This document shows positions 11,485 to 21,900 of a DNA stretch of 64,000 bases, piece by piece (within the stretch, counting starts at the first letter, position 1; each line of letters starts with the position of its first letter). Position numbers and translations under genes: made by a program. Where the stretch lies: contig CBFFRQ010000067.1 of NCBI GenBank assembly GCA_965644315.1, positions 310,001 through 374,000 of the forward strand. The letters are read 5' to 3'. Source of the DNA: Caecitellus pseudoparvulus. Taxonomy: Eukaryota > Bigyra: Bicosoecida. The notes under the pieces were generated by a model that saw nothing but the letters and a program-made list of their open reading frames with translations, was not told where the DNA came from and made no database searches.

Positions 11485-14062
11485 TCAGAAGTCGTACAGC
11501 GTGTCGCCTTCAAAGTCAGCCTCCCCGTCCTCAGCCTCCTTGCCGCCCCCCATGTCCAGCCCCGCACCCTGCAAGGCGCGCGTCAGTTGCCAGGTCGTGA
11601 TTTCCGCAGAAATGTCGGGGTCATCGCGCAGCTGCGCGGTGCTCAGTTCCAGACCGGTCAGTGGGTCCACACTGCCCTGTGTTGCCAGCCACTCATGAAT
11701 GGCACTGCGCTCGTACCGGATGACGCCCCCGCGGTCCCGCACTGCTTGTTGCAGTTGCTTGGATTTCCGCATGGCGGTCAGGTCCTCCGACGCACTGTGG
11801 GCCGCCAATGCACCCTGCACATCCACATCAGCCACCACTGCCTGCCGCAAAATGTTCCCAGTCAGCGCACACGTGAACTGCACAGGCACCTCGCCGTCTC
11901 CTGCACCCAGCACCGCGTCAGCGGCGCTGCCCAGTGGAGCGCTGGACTGCGGCCCAGACAAGGCGGACAGGGGCGCCTTCAAACCGGCACTGGAGTGCAC
12001 GCGGGCGGCACCGTGGCCTGTCCCTGTGCCGCCCAGTGCGCGGCTCTGCACACCGTGCCGCGACACGTCCACGCCAGCTGACACTGCCTCCCGCACACGG
12101 CGCTCAGCATCGCGTGCGGCAGCCTTGGCCGCTGCAGACTGAGTTGCTTGCACGGCCTCAGTAGGCGTGGAGGGCGACGCGTGCCCCGGCACCTGCACTG
12201 GCTTCAAACCTGCCACGCGCAGTGGTCCCGGCTCGCGCGCCTGTACGCCTGGGGAGCTGGGCGACATGGCCTGTGTTCCAGGCGTTTCCGGCGTTTCGGG
12301 CTGCACGCTGGACCTGGCACTGGAAGAGGCATCACGCAGAGTGTGTGCGCACAGTGCCAGCAGGGCCCCGTGTGTTCCATTGCCGCGTGCCAGCGGCACC
12401 CAGCCCGTGGAGAGCAGTTCCCGCCGCAGACACGCCTGCGACGTGCGAAGCGACAACAGGGCCTCGGTGAAGCCTTCCCTGAGCTGAGCGGCGCACTGAG
12501 ACGAAGTTGCATGCGAGGATGATGGTGCCGCTGCGCCAGCACTGGGAATGGGCTGTGGTCCACTGGTCGGTGCCGGCTTGGCTGGCGTGTGGCTGGTGGT
12601 GTTCAGGGCGTCAGTGTTCACCATGGCTGTTCCGACCAGGGCAGCCAACATGGCAGCGGCCCTGCGCGGGAGGCTGCCTGACGTAACGCCCCCCACCGCC
12701 ATGAGGGCTTCAACAAAAGGCGGCAGGGCCGCCACGGCGCCGATTTCGGCGCATTGTTGAGGCGAGAAGCCGAACGTGACCAGCGCCAGCAAACGCAGGC
12801 ACAGAGAAAGAGCACGGACAAATAGGGGGCTGACCAGGGCAGGTGACAAGGCCTTGCCTTCACTGCAGTCCGTTTTCCACAGCTGCGTGACTGCTTGGAT
12901 GTGCGGAATGAGTAGGTGCTGTGCAAGGCCGCTGGTCACGAAGAGGTGCTGCCGAAAGCCCACAGTGCCTGACGCGGCGCCGGATGCGCTCTGGTCGTCT
13001 GCAGCAAACGTGTACAGCATGTGAATGCTGCGGGCCAGGTGTGTCAAGCCTCGCAAGTACGCTGGCGCCAGCCGCTGAGCTGCGGATTGTGGCGAAGAAG
13101 TTGCTTTGGACGCCGCCGCCAGCACCCGCTGCGGTTCGCGGGCCAGGGACTTTCCCGCGATTTGCAGCGCATCCAGCGTCACCAGAACTCGGCGCAGACT
13201 GTCCACTCGGTCTAGGTATGCTTGCATGCCGTGCTCTGTGATCTGAGCGCCGTCACTCGCGAAATACGCGCCTGGAGTGGTCAAGTCAGCCAGCATGCGG
13301 CAGCAATTCTCCGCCAACGGCAACTCGTACGACGGCACCTTCAACACACTGACGAGCAGCTGCACAGCCAACCCCGCGTCACCGTTCAACCACTGGAGCA
13401 TGTCAGACCCCTGCAGCGTGAGAGGGATCGTGGGTTCGTGAGGGTTGGAACCTGGCGCGAGACCGCGACCTCCTCACAGTCAGCTCGTAGCTCTGCAGGC
13501 GGCAGAGGATGACCAGCATGAGCTCGTGGTACACTCCCACAAACATGCCGAATTCAGCCCGCCCCGCCTCCTTCTCAGCAAGGACCTTCTCGAACCTGCA
13601 CAGTCGGACAAGGATGGTTTGTCTAGAATGCGTAGGCAGCCGTGTCCTGCGCTGCGCGCCCTCTCACCCCTCCTCCAGCTGCTGCACAGCCTGCATGAGC
13701 ACTGACGCATACGCAGTCTCCTTGGACAGGTTCGCGATGAGGGTCAGCGCCGCGATGCGCTGCTTGCTGCCGCTGTCCTCCCGATTCAGGCAGTGCGAAA
13801 CCAGCACGCCCAGCGCTGCCTGCAGCGTGCCGACATCGACAGTGAAGAAGGAAGCGGGATCCTGGGCCGCTTGGGCCACGAGAGACTTGAGCTTGGACAA
13901 GTCTGGAGCAGCGCCGCTCTCGGCCATGCTGCGCAGCGCTGTGGCCGGCGCCACCGCCATGTCTGAAGCGGAAATTGCTTCCACGCCGCCGGCCAAAGCC
14001 AGCCGACAGCCCCGTGCAGTGCCGCAGGGTGGCTTGCAAATCGGAAGAGGGCACAATACCAT
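11485..14062 (-). CDS. U-box E3 ubiquitin ligase with helical-repeat body
   Basis: Exons on the minus strand are 14062-13668, 13595-13478 and 13410-11485 (812 residues). Both introns (72 and 67 nt) have GTGAG donors and keep phase. The C-terminal region (about residues 650-800) looks like a divergent U-box: VPVQFTCALTGNIL, then after an insertion GGVIRYERSAIHEWL, then DPLTGLELS and a final helix ISAEITTWQ. The rest is Leu/Ala-rich helical sequence, armadillo- or UFD2-core-like (for example FGMFVGVYHELMLVILCRL). The predicted role is transfer of ubiquitin from E2 to a bound substrate. The ~45-residue insertion in the U-box is unusual. I do not recognise a specific orthologue; UBE4 is possible but the core is too diverged to say. 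It is divergent from the alpha-mannosidase gene. Confidence 0.7.
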
Positions 14063-14197
14063 GCACGGAGTTATCTAGTTGATGGTGTTCGGGATGTGGC
14101 CCGATCTTGAACTTGCACCGTGTGCCTGAGCGCCGCCTCTGCTTTCCTTCACTTCGGCCAAGTGCAGTGCCGCTGCCACGCCAAGCTCTTTCACGTC
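14063..14197. promoter_or_regulatory. Compact divergent promoter, U-box E3 / alpha-mannosidase
   Basis: Only 135 bp separate two outward-facing ATG codons, so both promoters and both 5' UTRs must share this space or lie within the genes. I see no clear TATA box. A single shared bidirectional promoter is the simplest reading. Confidence 0.45.
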
Positions 14198-17100
14198 ATG
14201 GCCCGGAGCAGCCAAGTGCTGGGGGACGCACACAGACTGGACCGTTTCAGCAAGCTCCTCTCTGACACGTACTGGACGGACATCAACGCTCACGGCATTG
14301 TCCATTCGGCCTCTGCGCCTGTGACCGTTTCAACGGTGTCTGCTGGGCACGAGCGGCCAAGCGTGCAACACATCCTCGCCTTGCCAGACAGCGCATGGCA
14401 GCCAGTGGAGGTGGGCAGCCACAGCATCGGACCGAGCTGGACCACACACTGGTTTCGACTCACCTCTACCGTCCCTCAAGCCTGGCGTCAGTTGCCAGTG
14501 GTGCTGCAGTGGTGCGTGGAGGCACTTCGCCACCCCTGCGCCGCAGCTCGCCCACACGCACAGTAGCCCCAATCTCGCTGCAGGGATTCGTGCTGCGAGG
14601 CACAGGTGTTCTCATCCGCTGGCGAGGCTGTGCAGGGGCTCACAGGTGGTGACGGCTGTGACCGGCGGGCGGAGGTGTTGCTGAGCAACGCCTGCGAGGG
14701 TGGGGATGCGGTGGAGCTGTTCGTGGAGGTGGCGGCGAATAGCATGTTCGGAGTGGGCGGGGGGACCATGATCAGCGCGCCAGATCCCGACCGCTCCTTC
14801 ACCCTCAAAACCTGCTGCCTGAAAGGTGAGGTCAGCGTGTGCGTGAATTTCATCGTCTCAGAATCGCACACACTCGCCTCCGACACTGCACAGCACTGAG
14901 CTCAGTTGGCGAACAGCTCCACTGGGACTTGCGTGTTCTGTACGACTTGGCCGACACTCTCCCCACCTCTGGAACTGTGCACACCCTCGGCGCCGCCGCG
15001 CTGGAGTTGGGCAACACCGTCGCGAACTTTCTGCATCCTGGCCAGCCTGAAACGCTGCACACCGCGCTGGAGTTGACTCGTGCGTTCTTCCAGGGCGCCT
15101 ATCAGGATGTCATAGTGCACCCTCCTCCACTGTGGCAGGGCACAGCCCAGGGGGCTCTGCGCCCGCCCCTGCTGTCCAGCGCACCCAGCCTGCAAACCGT
15201 GGTGGCGGTTGGGCACTGCCACATTGACACTGCGTGGTTGTGGCGGTACTGCGAGACGCGACGCAAGGTTGTGCGGTCATGGAGCACCATACTGCACTAC
15301 ATGTCGCGTTTCCCACGCTTCCCCTTTACGTTCGCTGCGTCCCAGGCCCAGCAGTTTGCGTGGCTGCGGGAGGACGACCCTGCCCTGTTCGCACGCGTGC
15401 AGCAGGCCGTTGCCGCGGGACGGTTCATCCCCGTGGGCGGCAGCTGGGTGGAGGGGGACGGCAACATGCCGTGTGGAGAAGCACTTGCCAGGCAAATGCT
15501 GCTGGGGGAGCGCTTCTTCGCAGAGGCGTTTGGAGCAGCAGCGACCTCCAACGTGCACTGGCTGCCTGACACATTTGGATACAGCCCCCAGCTGCCACAG
15601 ATCCTGGCCCTGTCTGGGAAGCCCTACTTCCTGACCCAGAAGCTGTCCTGGAGCCTGGTGAACAAGCCCAAGCACAACTCCATGTGGTGGGTGGGTCTGG
15701 ACGGCAGTCGAGTGCTGACGCACTTTCCACCCGCAGACACGTACAACGCCCAAGGGAATGTGCGGGATGTGCTGGCGTCTGCGACGCAGAACAAGGACGC
15801 TAGAGATGCGCCCATTGCGCTCATGCTGTTCGGCAATGGCGATGGAGGCGGTGGGCCCACCGTGGAGATGCTCATGCAGCTGGACCGTTTGTGCGGTGGG
15901 CATGGCGGAAGTCGCGCCAACGCAGCAGCTGAAGGCAAACTGCTGGGCGGGGAGCCGCCTCGATTTGATCTTGCAGATCCGATCCAGGCACCTGTGTGCC
16001 CCCCTCCTGGTGGCGAGCCTGTGGTGGGGCGGCATCTGCCTGGTTTGCCTCGCTGCGTGCACGGCTCACCGGAGGAGTTCTTCCGCACCCTGCACGCCTT
16101 TGCAGCCGGCCGCAAGCTGCACAGCATGCACGGCGAGCTGTACTTGGAGCTGCACCAAGGGACCCTTACGTCTCAAGCCTGCATCAAGGCGGGAAACCTC
16201 GCCTGTGAGCGCCTGCTGCAGCAAGTCGAAGCACTCGCCACGCGTGTTGCAGTTTGCTGTGCAGTGCACGGGCATCTGTCTGCTGCGCCTCGAAGTGGCC
16301 AAAGCGCTGCCAAACGCCCTCGACCTCACGCATTGCAAGCAGGGGTGTCTCCAACTGCCGCTCCCTCTGCGACTCGTGTGATTGAAGGTGAAGAGCAAGG
16401 AGGGGCAGCAGTTGATGCAGGTGCAGGCTCAGGAAGCGGCATGGAAACGCAGCACAGAGATTCAATGGAGGCTGAAAGTGTTGTTGGGGGGCGGAAACGG
16501 CAGAGGCTGGGTGACGATGTGGCGCAGAGCGTGCGGGCGTGCCTCCGCGTGAAGTTTGCAGAGCTCGCAGATGAGGCGACTATGCCAGCCGAGGCGGTTG
16601 GTGGCGTGGGGCGCGGCAAAGGAGCTGAGAGAGTGAAAGGCAGTGAAAGGCGAGAAACTTCACATGAGCGTTCTGCCCCTTATCCGCACCTTGCGCTGCG
16701 CCGGCTGTGGCAGGGACTGTGTTTGAATCAGTTCCACGATGTGTTGCCCGGCACCTGCATTGGCGCTGCCGTGCAAGATGCGCTGTGCATTTACCGACAC
16801 ATCCTTACAGTCGGGCGCAAACTCCGCGACGTGCTGCTTGACGCGTGGTGGGACTTGCAGCCCGGACCGGAGCGTGGACAGGGCCCCGTTCTGTGCAAAG
16901 CAGTGAACATGAGCCCGGTGACCCAGCTCATCCTGGCTCCCAGCGGAGTCGGGGGCACAGCGGACGTGCAGAGTCCTGAACATTTTCTTCCTCCACTCGC
17001 TGTCGAATCCCAGACCTCGGCCCCGCTCCCCCACACCGCCCTGGCTCGCCTCCTCGCGTCTTCACGCACTTGCGACCTGGCGCCTGTCGCCGTGCCGGCC

Positions 17101-18636
17101 TGGGCAAGCGTGGACGTTGGCGCTGAGCCACAGGCAGAGCTGCCAGAAGCTTTCGCAGTGACCTGCAAAACTGACGAAGTGCAGAAGTGCATTACGTTGG
17201 GCAACGCCTTCGTACAGGCGTCGATTTGCTGTGCGACTGGGCTGGTCACAAGTCTGTGTCTGCGGGGGGCCGGCGGAGGTCTTGAGGAAATGCTGCCTCC
17301 TGGACGGTCTGCCAACAGACTTGCCATGCACCGTGACGTGCCGCTGTTCTGGGACGCCTGGGACACCTTTCCGTGGGCTGATGAAGGGTTCCAGGACATT
17401 GCCAGCGGCGCGCGAATCGTGTCTGGCGGCGACACCGCTGCCTTGGCAAGCATGCCGAACCCAACACCGCCACCTTCCACAAGTAGCATTGGGAAGGCTT
17501 TAGACCATGGTGTGGCAGGGCCAGCACTGCCGCCGTGTTCAGTGCAGCTGTTGTCTCACAGCCCGCAGCGGGTGGTGGTGCAGGTGGCACGGGAACTCCC
17601 CTCAGGAGCGGGGCGCATGGTGCAGAACATCGTCCTGGACGCCACCTCGCCAATGCTGACCTTTGAGACTGCCGTCACGTGGCACGCCTCACACACTTGC
17701 CTGCGTGTGTCCCTGCCCAGCACACTGCGGACTGACCGAGCGACGTATGATTGCGCGTGGGGCACCCTGTCACGGCCGCTCCACGGCAGCCACCCCACGG
17801 ACGAGATGCAGCATGAAGTCACTGGACACACACTGGGCGCCTTTATCACACCGTCTGCTGCAATGGCTGTGGTGTCCGACGGCAAGTACGGCTTCAGTGC
17901 AGTGCCAGGTGCGTTGCGACTGTCCCTGCTGCGCTCGCCAAAGGCGCCTGATTCGGCATCTGACATGGGCACGCATGTCTTCAGGTACGCTTTTTGTGCG
18001 ATGAACGCCTCCACTGTGGGCACTCTGAACGCCTTGGGGCGTGAGCTTGGGACTCCGCAGCTCCTGCACGGCGACAGCCTGCTGCCCTGCCTTGTCAGCC
18101 TTGCCCGAGGCTTCACGAACCCGCCACACTTGGCAGCAGCGCCTGCAGGGCAGGATTGGGTTGAAGAGGAGCAGCCTGGGGGTTTTTCGTGCGGTTTGTT
18201 TACGGTTTCACCATCTTCCACTCACGCGTTGCCCTGCAGCAGTGCGGTGTTGGATGGGATGAAACTGGCGGAACCCCCGCTGGACCCGTACCACCCGTCC
18301 AACATGCCTCCAAGGACTGACCTTTTTCTGGAGGATGCAAGTGACGCCAATCGTGGTCAGCTGGATCCCATCCTGAGGCTGTACGAGTGTGCAGGTGGGG
18401 AAGGCTGGGTTCGGGTGGCTTGCCTCCTGCCGCTTGAGAGCGTGCAGGCCGTGAACTTGCTGGAACAGCCCCTGTCCACCCCTGCTGCAGCACATGCCAG
18501 CTGTGATGCCGGCACTGACTTCCAACACACACCTCCGCCTCTCCCTCGCGTGGAATTTGAGCCAGGCAACGCGCATTTCCACGTCCGCCTCTCAGCGTTC
18601 CAAGTCGCGTCGCTGCGGTGCCGCCTGGCGACGTGA
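14198..18636 (+). CDS. MAN2C1: Cytosolic alpha-mannosidase, GH38 (MAN2C1-type)
   Basis: This enzyme trims free oligomannosides in the cytosol. Exons are 14198-14511, 14584-14825 and 14894-18636 (1,432 residues). The third acceptor could instead be at 14906, which keeps phase. Exon 1 carries the MAN2C1 N-terminal segment HSIGPSWTTHWFRL. The zinc motif GHCHIDTAWLW is at about residue 291. VGGSWVEGDGNMPCGE contains the GH38 nucleophile Asp at about 374. HWLPDTFGYSPQLPQI, LTQKLSW, GNGDGGGGPT and LCLNQFHDVLPGTCI follow. There is no signal peptide, consistent with a cytosolic enzyme. It is about 390 residues longer than the human protein, partly because of a low-complexity insert at about 16240-16670 that includes KRPRP and GRKRQR. 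That insert could also be an unspliced in-frame intron. Confidence 0.92.
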
Positions 18637-18935
18637 GTGGAAAGTGGAGAACTTTCCAGCTCACCGTAGCCGTGACTTTGACGTGAACTCCATCTGCCGC
18701 AGGGCTTGTGCCTCAAATCGGTGAACCACGCCGGGGAGCCAATCCAGGCAAGCCCGCGCAGGCCCCTCCATTTTCCCCGTTCAGAAACCAACGCTGAAGG
18801 GTGCCTACAACATCAAATCTAAGGTCTTGACTTCCACGCAAGGCCGCAGTACTGTGCTGCACCAGCGTCTGAGCCGTTGTGAGCCACGGCGTGTTGATTT
18901 CATTTTCCGCTCACACCGCAAGCAGCACTTTCGGC

Positions 18936-21900
18936 ATGGCGGCTGCCTCCCCAGACTCCACTGCAGCAGATGGCGACACCTCCCCTTCATTCTACTCGCA
19001 CGTTTGGAGTTCTGCGGAGCTTGCTACGTCAGACTCAGGCCTCAATCCGGACTCACGGAGTTGGGCGGATCTGGCCAAGCTGCTGAATTCAATGGCGCTG
19101 CCAACGCTGAGCGCAGCGCCTGAAGGGCAGAGCTTGCTGCAGCTGCACTGCGTGCTGTGGAAGATGTGCCATTGTCAGAGTGCCCCCGTGCACTTTGCTT
19201 CTGTCTCGCTCTCCCCGCCCACTGTCAGCTCCTACTCTGCCGAGCAGCAGTTCACACGGCAGGGGCCGTCGGGTCAAATCATCCGCTCGATTCAGGTCCT
19301 GCACGCGACAGCCGTGGCTGCCCACACTGTGCAAGCCACCCCATTCCAGTGGCTCTGTGCGCGCGAACGGTGTGCCCGGCTGCAGTACTTCCACCTGGCC
19401 AGCTCACAAGATCGCCAAGCAAATGCGGTGGGCAGCGAGTGCACACTCTTCTGCCCTGTGCCGCCCGCGGTGGTGTCCAACGCATGGACAGCAGGGACAC
19501 AGAGCAAGCTTGCGCCGGACATAGGCGACCTGCCATCAAATCGTGTCCAGCTGCACAGCTTGAAGCTGGACTTGACTCCCTGGTGGCAGCTGCCCTTCCG
19601 CCGCCTGTTCGCAGTGTCAGCCAGCGCCCTGGTCGGCAGTCCTGGCTTCCCGCCCCTGCAAGTGCGTTCTCAGGGCATCAGCACTGTGGCTGCTAGCTCC
19701 AGTCTCCCCACCCAGGGCAGCCCCTCGTTCGAGGCATGGACGGCGCTTGCGGAGCAGAAGGGTGTATCGCAAGGGCCAAACTTGCTCAGCAGCTCAGAAG
19801 GACACATCGTCGCGCCAGAGTGGGTGGACACCCCAGCCGAGGCACCGGCCACTGCCCACACATCCCTTCCCTTGCTATGGAACCGCTCTGTCACGGGAAG
19901 CCTTGTCCCAGTGCTGCCTGTTGCGCTTGCTGGCGATTTCTCCTTGCCAGGTGCACTGCCCGCCCACCTGCGTCGCAGCGGCGCCCAAACTGTGGAAAGC
20001 TACTTCTTCGCAAAGAAGCTGGCCAAGTGGGCCAAGCACCACCCGGCACGTCATCCAGATGCACCTGCCAGCACTCAGGACATCAGGCCCATGCAAGGCA
20101 GGGCAACCTTGCCGGCGGACGTGTGTCTGGGCAGCGTCGTGCTGACTGATGTACCGGGCACCCACACCTGGCCCGAGTGCCCCTTTGTTCCTGACACAGC
20201 CGAACACGTGACGCATGAGGCGATGAGCGCTGGCCTGGATAGCGAATTGGCAGCTGCTTCTGCAGAGCTTGGCATGCTCGCCATGCCTGTGCTTCACTTG
20301 GGCAAGGCGCTGACATCCGAGGGCGCCACACGTGCCATGGTCCAGATGCACGGGCCTGCATACGACGCATCCATCGCCTTCACCAGTGCCGCTGAGAGTG
20401 GTGGCATGCGGTACCGCAAACGAGGTGCAGTGCCCACCTTGGCTGTGCGCCCCGATGCCGCCGGTTCCCTTCCAGCCGTGCCATGGTGTGTCAGTGCTGC
20501 CGAGCCTGCAGAGTTTTCGTTTGAAAGGATAGAGGATGCTAAATTAGCAGACGCAGAGAGGCAGCCGCTGGTGCTGGTCCCTTCATCCTCCTCCCTCAGC
20601 CTCTTTCCTCTGGCCACGCTGCAAGTGCTGACGTGGGCGAGTGGCTGGCATGGGGCGTGTGACGTGGCCTGTGTCCAGGCACCTCTCGCCTCCCACAGCA
20701 GCTTCGTGCAGCTTGGACACGTGTTCGCGATTCCCTTCCTCGCGGACATGAGTGCGTACCTCGCAGGGTGGGCGACCTGGGGCAGCCTCGCTGCGTCGAG
20801 TCGCATCCCCCGCCCCATGCTGCAGTCCCCGCTCCTGCAAGCAGCCTTCGTCCACCGTTCCTTCCGCTCCCTGCACGAGGGCGGCGGCATCCCGGACCAT
20901 CCCGATCTCCACTGGGGCCCGCCCCTCATTGCCGAGCCTGATGATGGCGAGGATACACATTCACTGTGGGGAGTGGACATGGGCGACTTGCCGGCTGGGC
21001 TGCGTGACGCTGTGCAGAGTGCCCAGATGGGGTGGGGCACGACGCCCCTCATCCAGCGCCGCAACGCTGCTGTGCAGTCCATGCACGCGGGCCTGTCTCC
21101 CCTCACGCTGGGCTGTCTCAGCCCCTTTCCAGGGCACGCCATGACACGGCACGACAACGAGCGGTTGGAGAAGATCGGCGATGCCGTGCTGGAGGTAGTG
21201 CTGCGTCACGCTGTGTGGTCTGCATGGCCCTCGGTGCCTCAGGAAACCCTGCGGGCGTGGGTGGCGGTGCTGGCCCAGAACGAGACGCTGCACGGCATCG
21301 CCCAGCACTACCTGAAGGTGTCGGGGCTGGTGCGGGCTGCCATCACTCGCAACGACCGCACCGACGGCAGTGTCGTGTCACAGAGCATGGACGCCTTTGC
21401 CGGCATGTCCCTTGGCGAAACTGCCGCCCAGCTGTGTGGGGCAGGGGGCCATCGTAGTTGGTTCTCGCCAGCTGCTCTTCTGGCCTCTGAGAACCGAGCA
21501 GCGAATGTGATGAGCGGAGGTTACGCTGAGGAAGGTGTGAGTGCTGACATGACGTCTGGCGAGGCAGATGCGACGGGGAGTCATACCTTGCTTGAGCAGC
21601 TGGTAGAATGCGCGCGGTACTGTCGCAGCAGCAAGCGCGCCATCAGTGGCCTGCTGTCTGGAGACGCCCTGGCGCGGCAAGGCACCGAGAAGGATCGGTG
21701 CAAGTTCGTGGCTGATGCTGTGGAGGCGCTGGTGGCGTGTGTGTGGCTGGAGCAGGGCTGGACCGGCGTGCTGCCGTTTCTGCGAGACATGTACGCACCG
21801 CACCTTGCCGTGCACCCGTGTGTGGGGCTGGCCCTGCAGAGCACGCTGGGTAGTGGGACGGCGGGGCAGTGGGTCGGGTACCGCACAGTCGCAAAGCGGC

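Noticed and set aside
11485-14062. Firm assignment of the U-box gene to UBE4/UFD2
   Set aside because: The U-box-like end is visible but I cannot recognise the UFD2 core confidently.
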